Part shown: piece after piece, positions 7,114 to 14,138 of the stretch
Position numbering within the stretch: position 1 is the stretch's first letter
How the letters are laid out: each line of letters begins with the position of its first letter
Assembly: GCA_034434635.1 (NCBI GenBank)
Contig: DAOTYX010000135.1
Span: forward strand, 1 to 15,775
Reading direction: 5' to 3'
Source of the DNA: DAOTYX01 sp034434635
GTDB taxonomy: Bacteria; Chloroflexota; Anaerolineae; B4-G1; DUEL01
Length of the DNA stretch: 15,775 nucleotides
Program-made: the position numbers and the translations under genes
Notes under the pieces: model-generated
The model's input: the letters and a program-made list of their open reading frames with translations, nothing else
What the model was told of the DNA's origin: nothing
Database searches by the model: none

Positions 7114-7866
7114 ATGCGTGGACTGAGGAACAAACGGGTTCTGATCACGGGTGGCGCGTCGGGCATCGGCGCGGCGACTGCCGCCCGTTTCGTCGAGGAG
7201 GGGGCGCGCGTCGTCATCCTCGACCGGGATGATGCGGCCCGCGCGCGGGCCGAACGGGAGATGCCCGCCCTGGCCGGCACGGTGGGCGCGGATGTCGCCG
7301 ATCCGGCAGCGGTGGCCCGCGCCTTCGCCTGGCTCGACGACCACCTGGGCGGGTTGGATGTGCTGATCAACAACGCCGGCATCAGCATCCGTCACCGCTT
7401 CATGGACATCACTCCCGAGGAATGGCGACAGGTTCAGTCGGTGAACCTCGATGGGGTCTTCTACGTAGCCCAGCAGGCGGCGCGGCGCATGCTGGCGGCG
7501 GGCGGGGGAGTGATCCTCAACATGGGCTCCACCAATGGGATGATGGGCTACCCCTTCTACGCCGACTACAACGCCAGCAAGGCAGGCGTCATCGAACTGA
7601 CCCGCTCAATGGCCCTGGAACTGGCGCCGACGGTGCGCGTCAACGTCGTCTGCCCCGGCTACATCCTCACCCCGATGCAGGAGGCGGAGTACACCCCCCA
7701 GATGCTGCGGGCCTGCGAGAGCAAGATCCCCCTGCGGCGGCTGGGGCGCCCCGAAGAGGTAGCGGCGCTGTTCGCCTTCCTGGCCTCCGATGACGCCGCC
7801 TTCATCACCGGCCAGGCCTTCGTGATTGACGGCGGGGAGATCGCCGGCGGTCTGGCCAGCGCGTAA
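7114..7866 (+). CDS. Short-chain dehydrogenase/reductase (classical SDR)
   Basis: A 250-residue protein, the usual classical SDR length. The nucleotide-binding motif ITGGASGIG is near residues 9-17, an acidic residue follows at the end of beta-2 (VVILDRDD, which tends to favour NAD(H)), and NNAG is at about 87-90. The catalytic residues are an Asn in the SVNLDG helix, Ser in NMGSTNG, and Y-N-A-S-K. The C terminus has the CPGYILTPM segment and ITGQAFVIDGG, as in 3-oxoacyl-ACP-reductase or glucose-dehydrogenase-like members. It would oxidise or reduce an alcohol or ketone; substrate unknown. ATG 7114 has AGGAG at 7101-7105. It follows the glycan cluster on the same strand, but could equally serve the sugar-catabolic genes to its right. 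Its stop is 9 bp from the stop of the convergent DUF1028 gene. Confidence 0.9.
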   Translation: MRGLRNKRVLITGGASGIGAATAARFVEEGARVVILDRDDAARARAEREMPALAGTVGADVADPAAVARAFAWLDDHLGGLDVLINNAGISIRHRFMDITPEEWRQVQSVNLDGVFYVAQQAARRMLAAGGGVILNMGSTNGMMGYPFYADYNASKAGVIELTRSMALELAPTVRVNVVCPGYILTPMQEAEYTPQMLRACESKIPLRRLGRPEEVAALFAFLASDDAAFITGQAFVIDGGEIAGGLASA

Positions 7867-7875
7867 CGGCCTGGT

Positions 7876-8823
7876 CTAGAGCAGCACCAACACCCGCTGC
7901 AGCGCCTCCTGACTCAGCATCCCCGCCGGCGGCAGCCGCTGCAGCAGGGTGGCCCACGCTGGGTTGACGGCGAAGACCTGGCGGAAGAGCGCCGCCGCCT
8001 CCTCGGCCCGTCCCAGGTCCGCCAGGGTGACGGCGTGCCAGAAGGGCATCTCCTCGACCTGGGGGGCCAGCGCGGCGGCGGCGCGGTACTCCTCTAACGC
8101 CTCCTCGACGCGCCCCTCGCCCATCCGCTCGTCGCCGCGGTTCATGTGCTGGTAGGCGCGGTGGAGTTGCACCAGCCGGCGCAATTCGGCGATGGGCTGC
8201 GGGTGGTCCTCCACGCGCAACTCCATCCAGGTATCCGCCCACGGGCGGCCGGTGGAGACCGGCTCGACGATGAGGATGGCGGCGCTCTGCTGCCCGCGGA
8301 TGTCCCCCCCGGCGGCCTGGCCGGCCTCCAGCGCTGCCAGCAGCCGCTCCGCCAGGTCACCGGTGGCACTGCGGTAGGCAACAGCCATCGCCGGCCAGAC
8401 ATCGGCGCTGGCCATCATGTTGGCCTGGACGGAGAAGCCCTCGCCCGTCTCGTGACCAGCGTCGGCCATGCAGCGACTGCCGGTGTGCGCCGCCACACGG
8501 CCTTGCGCGTCCACCATCGCCACCTGCCGCAGGTCGCGCCCGTCATCGGCGGCCAGGAGCGCGGCGAGCGCCTCCGGCGCTGACTTGCCGGCGCGCATCA
8601 GCGTCAACCCCAGCGGGCCGTAGGAGACCTCCACCAGGGCCTGGGTCGCCACCGCCCCCACACCCGCCTCGGCCCACGTCACCAGTCCGCCCACCGAGAA
8701 CCAGTGGGACTGTACCGCCACCCCCAGGTGTCCGCTCTGCGGGTCGCGGGCCACGATGGAGAAGGTGTGCGCCAGCGGCTCTCCGCGTCGGCAGCGTTGG
8801 GGTTCTCTCATGCTCGTGCCCAT
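7876..8823 (-). CDS. DUF1028 Ntn-hydrolase-like protein with C-terminal TPR-like region
   Basis: A 315-residue protein. Residues 18-~215 match DUF1028: A-H-T-F-S-I-V-A-R-D-P at 18-28, then GHLGVAVQSHWFSVGG, AGVGAVATQA, SYGPLGL, and later G-F-S-V-Q-A-N-M-M. The family is assigned to the Ntn-hydrolase fold, where the N-terminal nucleophile would be the Thr (T20 here). Typical members begin directly at MTFSI, whereas this one has a 19-residue leader, so a functional enzyme would need cleavage. From ~240 on, HMNRGDERMGEGRVEEALEEYRAAAALAP and the following helices resemble tetratricopeptide repeats. ATG 8823 is chosen because AGGAGG sits 7 bp upstream. The gene lies 151 bp downstream of the MFS gene on the same strand and has its own candidate promoter. 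Activity is unproven; amide or peptide hydrolysis is a family-level guess. Confidence 0.86.
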   Translation of the reverse strand: MGTSMREPQRCRRGEPLAHTFSIVARDPQSGHLGVAVQSHWFSVGGLVTWAEAGVGAVATQALVEVSYGPLGLTLMRAGKSAPEALAALLAADDGRDLRQVAMVDAQGRVAAHTGSRCMADAGHETGEGFSVQANMMASADVWPAMAVAYRSATGDLAERLLAALEAGQAAGGDIRGQQSAAILIVEPVSTGRPWADTWMELRVEDHPQPIAELRRLVQLHRAYQHMNRGDERMGEGRVEEALEEYRAAAALAPQVEEMPFWHAVTLADLGRAEEAAALFRQVFAVNPAWATLLQRLPPAGMLSQEALQRVLVLL

Positions 8824-8845
8824 CGCCTTACCTCCTGCTGTCGGT

Positions 8846-8874
8846 AGTGTACCTGAACTCGGCTGGCGGCGCAA
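8846..8874 (-). promoter_or_regulatory. Candidate sigma70-type promoter for the DUF1028 gene
   Basis: On the minus strand, TTGCGC (8874-8869) and TACACT (8851-8846) are separated by exactly 17 bp. Transcription would start near 8839, leaving a ~16-nt leader that contains AGGAGG before ATG 8823. Only four of six bases match in each hexamer, so the call is tentative. Confidence 0.4.
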
Positions 8875-8974
8875 ACACGGGAACGCCAGGGCTCTCGCGG
8901 CGGATCACCAGCGGTCCGCGGCGGAGGCTTTCGTGGGAACCTGTCATGGGCGTGGTGGCGCAGTGTTGCCGAAC

Positions 8975-10198
8975 TTACATCGTGGGTTGCTTCTGCCCGG
9001 CTACAGGGTCTCGTAGCCATGTCGCCACCAGCACGCTCACTGCAAGCAGCGCCACGGTCAGCAGTAGCGCGGGGGTGAACGAGCCATCGCGGCCCTTCAT
9101 GGCCTCCATGATGTAGACGAAAACCACCGATGCCTGGCCGAAGAGCTGGATCAACCCGTTTGATGTCCCCTCCGGCGTGGGATAGGTGATCTCGGCAGCG
9201 TACTGCATCCCGATCGGGCTGGTGCTGACCAGGAAGAACCCCATGCTGAATGCTGAGAGGAGCAACACCCAATAGGCGGTGGCAAACGTCAGCCCGATCA
9301 AGCCCGGCACGGTCATAGCGAGGCCAAGCAGGATGTAGCGCTGGCGTTTGTGCTGCCGATCGGAGAACGGAGGGATGATGACGGCGCCCAGAATCCCGCC
9401 CACCAGCAGCAGGGCGCCGAGCGTCCCAGCCTGTGTCGGCGTGAAGCCGCGCGGGCGGACGATGCTTTCCACCCACGTGGTGATGCCGTTGAATACCCCC
9501 AGCCCGATAAACGACACCAGCAGGTAGAGCCAGAACGGTTTGACGGTGAGCGCGTGCCTCAAGCCGTCGAGCATCAGGGCGCGCACTTCCATGCCAGGTG
9601 GACAGGGTGGCGTGGCGGGTTTCTCACGGGCCAGGAGGATGAACAGTGCCGCGGAGACCGCCGCCAGTCCGCCGTAGATCAGCTGCACGGTGGGGATCGG
9701 CAACGTTTCGATCAGGATGGGTGTCAGCACCATCCCCAGCGCGGTGCCGACGAGGTTGGCCAGCGTCACCAACCCTACGGCCGTCGCACGCTCCTCGGTG
9801 GCGAACCACTGGGCGGGCACCTTCGTCCAGGCGTTGAGCAGAAAGGGTTGGGCGATGGCGATGCCGATGGTGCTTCCCAGGACCAGCGCGTAGTTCGGAC
9901 CGGCCAGCCCGCGCAGCACGCCGAAGATCCCCATGAGCGCGGCCCCGATACTGACGGTCAGACGGAAGCCGTAGGTGTCTATGGCCCACGAGACCGGGAT
10001 GGAAAGTGGGATGAAGGCGATCATGAACGACATCGCCAACAGGCCGATCTGCAGGTCCGTCACGCCGTAGAAACGCGCCGCCGGGCCGGTGATCGGCGCG
10101 TACGCGATCCACAGGATCTGGATGGTCAGATTGATGAACATGAACGCCGCCAGCACGACCCAGCGGTAGCGGTACACGCGGAAACCTTCATCACTCAT
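8975..10198 (-). CDS. MFS transporter, FLVCR-like
   Basis: A 407-residue protein with about 12 hydrophobic segments in two halves joined by a charged loop near residues 190-215 (AREKPATPPCPPGMEVRAL). The segment P-A-Q-W-F-A-T-E-E-R-A-T-A-V-G-L followed by NLVGTALGM is characteristic of the FLVCR/SLC49-type branch, in which W-F-x-x-x-x-R-A-T-A and N-x-x-G-x-A-L-G are conserved. A basic loop in the second half (SDRQHKRQRY) fits the repeated MFS cytoplasmic loop. Eukaryotic relatives carry heme or choline, but bacterial members often sit next to sugar-kinase or amidohydrolase genes and probably take up small organic metabolites. Here it is the likely importer of the operon's substrate (inference). 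It starts 13 bp after the kinase stop, with GAGGAG upstream. Confidence 0.88.
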   Translation of the reverse strand: MSDEGFRVYRYRWVVLAAFMFINLTIQILWIAYAPITGPAARFYGVTDLQIGLLAMSFMIAFIPLSIPVSWAIDTYGFRLTVSIGAALMGIFGVLRGLAGPNYALVLGSTIGIAIAQPFLLNAWTKVPAQWFATEERATAVGLVTLANLVGTALGMVLTPILIETLPIPTVQLIYGGLAAVSAALFILLAREKPATPPCPPGMEVRALMLDGLRHALTVKPFWLYLLVSFIGLGVFNGITTWVESIVRPRGFTPTQAGTLGALLLVGGILGAVIIPPFSDRQHKRQRYILLGLAMTVPGLIGLTFATAYWVLLLSAFSMGFFLVSTSPIGMQYAAEITYPTPEGTSNGLIQLFGQASVVFVYIMEAMKGRDGSFTPALLLTVALLAVSVLVATWLRDPVAGQKQPTM

Positions 10199-10211
10199 GG
10201 CCTGCTCCTCG

Positions 10212-11792
10212 CTATTCGTTTAGCCGGTGGTAGATGTCCCTCATCTGCCTGTAGATCTGCGTGAAGATAGCAAACCGCTCGTCGTAGAGCTCTCGATGAC
10301 CAGGCGTCGGTGAGTACGTCTGCCTGAACTCGACCAATCCCGGCACGTCGCTGAAGCCGATCTCGCCCAGGCCGACGGCTGCAATCCATGCCGCGCCGCG
10401 CGCGTTGGCCTGAACGGGGTCCCGCACCTGGCAGATCTCCACATTCAGCACGTCGGCGAAGATCTGACACCAGACGTCTGAATTCCCACCACCGCCGACG
10501 AGATGGATCCTCTGCACCTTGCGGCCGGTGAACCTCTCGAATGGCCCAAGCAGCCAGCGCGTGTTGAGGGCGACGCCTTCGAAGAAGGCACGGATGATGT
10601 CGGCGCGGGTGTTGTGCAGCGAGAGGTTGTACAGCCCGGCGCGCAGCGCGCGGTCGTCCACCGGGGCGCGTTCGCCCCAGATCCAGGGCGTGTAGATGAC
10701 CCCATTGCTCCCCGCCGGGACGGACGCGGCAATCCTGTCCAGGACCTTGAACACGTCCGGCACGCTCCCCTCGGCCAGCAGTTCGTCCTTGTGATACAGG
10801 ATGTTGTCGCGCAGGAAGGTCAGGTTGCCCCCTGCCGTCGCCTGAAGCGCCGTCAGCAGGTAGCGGTGTGGCACGGCGCAGGGGACCGAGGCCAGCGAGG
10901 CCAGCACGTCGGTCTTCTTGAACGGCACGTGCGCTGCCAGCCACGACGACGTGCCGATGTAGAGGTGCGGGAGGAAATCCTCCACCGCGCCCGCGCCGAT
11001 CGCCGCCGCGGTGTTATCAATTGAACCGGCCACCACCTGGACGTCCGTCGTCAGTCCCAACGTTTCGGCCACGTCCGCCTTCAGCCGGCCCAGCACCGCC
11101 GTGCAGGGTACGATTTCAGGGAACTTATCGGCGTCAATCCCGCTGCGACGTACCAGCCCATCATCATAGTGGATGCGGTCGGGGTCGCGGTTGTCGGTCA
11201 CCCACGAGGTCAGGATCGAGTCGAAGGTCGCAACGAAGCGGCCGGTCAGGCGCAGGTTCATGTAGTCGAGCACGTTCAGGAACTTATAGGTGCGGGCGTA
11301 GACCTGGGGGAACCTGTCACGCACCAGCAGCATGTGGCCGGCCGGGTCTTTGCCCGTGAGCGAGGGCATGCCGCCCGTCAGCCGGATCCAGCGCAGCGTT
11401 TGGAGCAACCCTGCGCCGGTGACGTTGATCCATCCCCCGAACTGCTTCCTGAGATAGGGCGCACCGCGCATGTCCATCCACAGGATGCCGTTCATCAGCG
11501 CGTTGCCGTCTCTATCCACCGGCAGCGTGCCCTCGCCCTGTGTCGAGCAGCAGACCGCCCGGATCCCGTTCGCTGGCACCAGATTGCGCGCCAGCAACCG
11601 CCTGGATGCCGAGACGAACGCCTGCCACCATTCGTCGGGCGATTGCTCGGCCCCGCCGTCGGGCGTGATCAGCAGGCCAAGCGGTTCGGATTCCCAACCG
11701 ACCACCCTGCCGTGAACGGTGACCAGCGCGACCTTGACGCTGGACGTACCCAGGTCCACGGCGAGGATGACGCTTTCGGCCTGGGGGACCAT
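10212..11792 (-). CDS. FGGY-family carbohydrate kinase (xylulokinase-like)
   Basis: A 526-residue protein, normal for FGGY kinases. The N-terminal phosphate-binding motif AVDLGTSSVK is at 11-20. The likely catalytic Asp is D259 in AGSIDNTAAAIGAGAV, where xylulokinases have AGGGDN. IGTSSW at 279-284 and LVGGGGNSDVWCQIFADVLN at 431-450 form the C-terminal ATP-binding half, followed by ARGAAWIAAVGLG. It should phosphorylate a ketose or sugar alcohol with ATP in the cytoplasm. The exact substrate cannot be read: xylulose, ribulose, fuculose or a rarer ketose are all possible. ATG 11792 has AGGAGGG 5-6 bp upstream and starts the conserved fold within ten residues. It lies 37 bp after the aminotransferase and 13 bp before the MFS gene, so all three should be cotranscribed. 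Confidence 0.92.
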   Translation of the reverse strand: MVPQAESVILAVDLGTSSVKVALVTVHGRVVGWESEPLGLLITPDGGAEQSPDEWWQAFVSASRRLLARNLVPANGIRAVCCSTQGEGTLPVDRDGNALMNGILWMDMRGAPYLRKQFGGWINVTGAGLLQTLRWIRLTGGMPSLTGKDPAGHMLLVRDRFPQVYARTYKFLNVLDYMNLRLTGRFVATFDSILTSWVTDNRDPDRIHYDDGLVRRSGIDADKFPEIVPCTAVLGRLKADVAETLGLTTDVQVVAGSIDNTAAAIGAGAVEDFLPHLYIGTSSWLAAHVPFKKTDVLASLASVPCAVPHRYLLTALQATAGGNLTFLRDNILYHKDELLAEGSVPDVFKVLDRIAASVPAGSNGVIYTPWIWGERAPVDDRALRAGLYNLSLHNTRADIIRAFFEGVALNTRWLLGPFERFTGRKVQRIHLVGGGGNSDVWCQIFADVLNVEICQVRDPVQANARGAAWIAAVGLGEIGFSDVPGLVEFRQTYSPTPGHRELYDERFAIFTQIYRQMRDIYHRLNE

Positions 11793-11829
11793 AGATTCCC
11801 TCCTGCTCAGAAGGCCGGTGGCCTTGCGT

Positions 11830-13287
11830 CTAGGCGCCCTCGACGCTCGCCAATACGGTCTCGAAGCGGTCGAGCGCGTCGTCAATCACCGCGTCGGTAT
11901 CGGCCATGCTGGTGTACATGCGGCTGCCGGCCAGGGTGATGATGCCCTGCGCCATGTAGGCCGCGCCCATTTCCTCCATCATATGCTTGCGTGGCTTGAC
12001 CTCGCGCAGCAGTTTCAGCGGGTTCCTGAAGTCGAGCAGCATCGCGCCGGAGGTCTCCAGGTGCACGATGGAGCCCTGGTTGTAGGCCACGAAGGGCAGC
12101 CTGTGACGCTCGATGATCTCGTTCAGGCCCCTGGTCAGCCGATCGCCTGCCCGCCCGGCGATCACGGGCGCGTTGGTGCGCTCCATCTCGAGCAGGGCGT
12201 AGTAGCCGGCCACGCACGAGAGCGGGTTGGCGGAGAGGGTCCCGCCGATGTAGGCGCGCTCGCCGGTGGCGCCGCCGATGCCGGCCGCGAAACACATCAT
12301 CACCTCGCGCCGCCCACCGACCCCGCCCGCCATCGGGTAGCCGCCGGTGATGCACTTGCCGAACACGGTCAGGTCGGGTCTGACGCCAAAGTAGCCCTGT
12401 GCGCCGCCCATCCCCAGCCGGAAGCCGGTCACCACCTCGTCGAAGATCAGCAGCACCCCGAACTCGTCGCATAGCGCACGCACGTGCTGGTTGAAATCTC
12501 GGTAGACCGGGCGCGTGCCGCTCTCCGGACCGACCGGCTCAACGATGACCGCCGCGGTGCCGCCGCGCAGCCGGTTGAGCCTCATCAGCCGCCGCAGTCC
12601 GTCCAGGTCGTTGGGATAGAACTCCTGCGTGTCACGGCTGCAGCCGCGCGGAATGCCCTTCGCCTCCAGCCTGCCCGTGCCGGGGATGTGCAGCCCGTAG
12701 ACCATCTGATCGCTCCAGCCGTGGTACGCTCCGCCGACTTTGATGACTTTCTTCTTGCCGGTGAACGCCCGCGCGGCACGGATGGCGGCCATCACCCCCT
12801 CGGTGCCCGAGCCGAGCATGCGGAACATCTCGATGGACGGCATCAGGCGGTTGAGCAACTGGGCCAGTTTCAGTTCATACTCGTGAAACAGGCCCGTCAC
12901 TGGCCCACAGGACTGCAACAGTTCAAAGACCTTGTCGCGCACCGGCCCGTAGTTGCTGCCCAGCATGGTTGGGCCGCCCGCCTGCAGGAAGTCAATGTAG
13001 CGGTTGCCATCTACGTCCCACAGGTATGCGCCCTCAGCCCTTTCGATCGCGATCGGGAAAGGGTAGTTGAAGGCCAGGTTGTGCTGCACGCCGCCAGGAA
13101 TGTACTGTTTCGCCTCCTCGGTCAGCGCCTTCGACCGGGCGCATTTCGTCTCGAAGTAGTCGAGGATCTCCGCCATGCGCTCGCGCCGGATCGGGCGGAT
13201 CGGCTGGCGGACCAGTTCACGCAGCCGGGCGCAGATGGCATCGGTGTCGGGCCACTCCGAGATGGCGTACTGTTGAGAGTCGTTCAT
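11830..13287 (-). CDS. Class III PLP-dependent aminotransferase, glutamate-1-semialdehyde aminomutase-like
   Basis: A 485-residue fold-type I enzyme. After an ~50-residue N-terminal extension come IPGGVQHN (63-70), LWDVDGNRYIDF (89-100), MLGSGTEG (157-164, phosphate loop), GAYHGW (186-191), IFDEVVTGFRLG (281-292, with PLP-ring Asp283), FGKCITGGYPMAG (309-321, with PLP-binding Lys311) and IGGTLSANPLS (348-358). The pattern is that of the HemL-like branch, not of ornithine or GABA transaminases. It is unlikely to be the heme enzyme: it has an N-terminal extension and no tetrapyrrole genes nearby, and it sits between an aldolase and a sugar kinase. It may transaminate, or shift the amino group of, an amino-sugar or aldehyde intermediate (inference). 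ATG 13287 has GGAGG five bases upstream, just beyond the heptad repeat. Confidence 0.9.
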   Translation of the reverse strand: MNDSQQYAISEWPDTDAICARLRELVRQPIRPIRRERMAEILDYFETKCARSKALTEEAKQYIPGGVQHNLAFNYPFPIAIERAEGAYLWDVDGNRYIDFLQAGGPTMLGSNYGPVRDKVFELLQSCGPVTGLFHEYELKLAQLLNRLMPSIEMFRMLGSGTEGVMAAIRAARAFTGKKKVIKVGGAYHGWSDQMVYGLHIPGTGRLEAKGIPRGCSRDTQEFYPNDLDGLRRLMRLNRLRGGTAAVIVEPVGPESGTRPVYRDFNQHVRALCDEFGVLLIFDEVVTGFRLGMGGAQGYFGVRPDLTVFGKCITGGYPMAGGVGGRREVMMCFAAGIGGATGERAYIGGTLSANPLSCVAGYYALLEMERTNAPVIAGRAGDRLTRGLNEIIERHRLPFVAYNQGSIVHLETSGAMLLDFRNPLKLLREVKPRKHMMEEMGAAYMAQGIITLAGSRMYTSMADTDAVIDDALDRFETVLASVEGA

Positions 13288-13300
13288 ATCAGCCTCCATT

Positions 13301-13380
13301 ACGGAACACGCAACACGCAGCACGTGGCATCATCGGCGTGTTGCGTATTACGTATTACGTGTTACGTGTTACGTGTTGCG
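13301..13380. repeat. Second heptad-periodic inverted repeat, between aldolase and aminotransferase
   Basis: On the coding (minus) strand the left half is six consecutive 7-mers of the form GYAAYAC, and the right half three of the form GTGYTGC or close to it. They are mutual reverse complements. A perfect 11-bp stem is formed by ACGCAACACGC (13308-13318) and GCGTGTTGCGT (13336-13346) around a 17-nt loop. The aldolase stop codon lies inside the repeat, and the aminotransferase ribosome site comes directly after it. In the operon mRNA it would form a stable hairpin between the two genes. Confidence 0.9.
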
Positions 13381-14054
13381 CCCTCCATGTTGCGCACCGC
13401 GTATCGTTTCTCGTCCTCCCGCAGTTTGGCGAAGGCGATCTCGCGGGCGACAAGCGGGATGCGGGTCACTTCGTGTTCGGTGCACAACGCCAGCAGGTAG
13501 GTGAAGGCGCACTTTTCCAACAACTCCACGTTGAACACGGCTCGCTCGATGTTGGGGCCCAGGACGAGGGCGCCGTGGTTTTGCAGGATGTAGGCGTTGT
13601 GGCCGTTGCGGATCCTGGATCTGACGTTGCGCCTCAGGAACACCGTTCCCGACGGGGCGTAGGGGATGATCTCGACTGAACGCCCCAGGAAGCGCACCTG
13701 CTCGTCGAAGAGGGCCGGGATGGACGCGCCGATGAGGGCGAGTGTGCTGCAATAGACCTGGTGGGTGTGGATGATGGCGTTCACGTCGGGGCGGTTCTGG
13801 TACACGGCGGCGTGCATCCCGCTTTCGACGGATGGCTTCATCGTGCCTTCCAGGACTTTCGCCTGCCAGTCGAGCACACATACGTCCGCAGGCGTCATCT
13901 GCATGTAGTCGTAGTTGGAGGGGGTGATGGCGAACGCTGGCTGGCCTTCGATGCGTACCGAGAGGTTGCCCCCCGTGCCTTTGAGGATGCCTTTTTCGAC
14001 CAGCAGTCGGGCCGTCGCGACGACCTGCTCTCGAAAAGTGTCAAAAGGGGCCAT
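13362..14054 (-). CDS. Class II aldolase/adducin family protein (fuculose-phosphate aldolase-like)
   Basis: A 230-residue protein, close to the length of L-fuculose-1-phosphate aldolase. Zinc and catalytic residues are in place: GTGGNLSVR at 26-34, ITPSNYDY at 43-50, KPSVESGMH with catalytic Glu77, zinc ligands His96 and His98 in HTHQVYCST, and the third ligand His160 in LQNHGALVLG. Such enzymes cleave a phosphorylated ketose to dihydroxyacetone phosphate and an aldehyde, or act as epimerases or decarboxylases on related substrates. With a FGGY kinase in the same operon, cleavage of the kinase product is the natural reading (inference). ATG 14054 is preceded by GGAGGAG; upstream of it lies the operator-promoter region, so longer frames are artefacts. 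The last five residues (ATRNT) and the TAA are encoded by the heptad repeat. It is the first gene of the operon and divergent from the TetR gene. Confidence 0.92.
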   Translation of the reverse strand: MAPFDTFREQVVATARLLVEKGILKGTGGNLSVRIEGQPAFAITPSNYDYMQMTPADVCVLDWQAKVLEGTMKPSVESGMHAAVYQNRPDVNAIIHTHQVYCSTLALIGASIPALFDEQVRFLGRSVEIIPYAPSGTVFLRRNVRSRIRNGHNAYILQNHGALVLGPNIERAVFNVELLEKCAFTYLLALCTEHEVTRIPLVAREIAFAKLREDEKRYAVRNMEGATRNT

Positions 14055-14071
14055 AGGGTACTCCTCCACGC

Positions 14072-14094
14072 CAATCTTGACGCTGTCAAGATTG
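14072..14094. promoter_or_regulatory. Operator 1: perfect 10-bp-arm palindrome
   Basis: CAATCTTGAC (14072-14081) and GTCAAGATTG (14085-14094) are exact reverse complements around a 3-bp centre. It covers the -35 element of the rightward promoter and the expected start point of the leftward one. It is almost certainly a binding site for the divergent TetR-family protein (inference from position and symmetry). Confidence 0.85.
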
Positions 14095-14105
14095 TACTGT
14101 ATAAT
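14077..14105 (+). promoter_or_regulatory. Promoter of the TetR-family gene
   Basis: TTGACG (14077-14082), a 17-bp spacer and a perfect TATAAT (14100-14105) on the plus strand. Transcription should start near 14112, inside operator 2, leaving a short leader before the regulator's ATG. The near-consensus, A/T-rich element stands out in this G+C-rich window. Confidence 0.85.
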
Positions 14106-14119
14106 CTTGACAGTGTCAA
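14091..14119 (-). promoter_or_regulatory. Promoter of the aldolase-aminotransferase-kinase-transporter operon
   Basis: On the minus strand, TTGACA (14119-14114), a 17-bp spacer and TACAAT (14096-14091). The start should fall near 14084, inside operator 1, giving a ~30-nt leader with GGAGGAG before ATG 14054. It occupies the same DNA as the rightward promoter, so the two polymerases could not bind together. Confidence 0.82.
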
Positions 14120-14124
14120 GTTTA
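14102..14124. promoter_or_regulatory. Operator 2: second copy of the palindrome
   Basis: TAATCTTGAC (14102-14111) and GTCAAGTTTA (14115-14124) are reverse complements with one mismatch around a 3-bp centre. Its core matches operator 1 and its centre is 30 bp from it, about three helical turns, so both would lie on the same DNA face. It covers the -35 of the leftward promoter and the start of the rightward one. Confidence 0.85.
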
Positions 14125-14138
14125 GTATGGCAGGTGCG

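Noticed and set aside
8880..8935. Regulatory hairpin between the MFS and DUF1028 genes
   Set aside because: There is a short GCGGA/TCCGC pair and a GCGGCGGA direct repeat, but stems are only about 5 bp and expected by chance at this base composition.
11830..13287. True hemL (tetrapyrrole synthesis)
   Set aside because: It has an N-terminal extension, a sugar-catabolic operon context and no other heme genes; kept only as an HemL-like aminotransferase.
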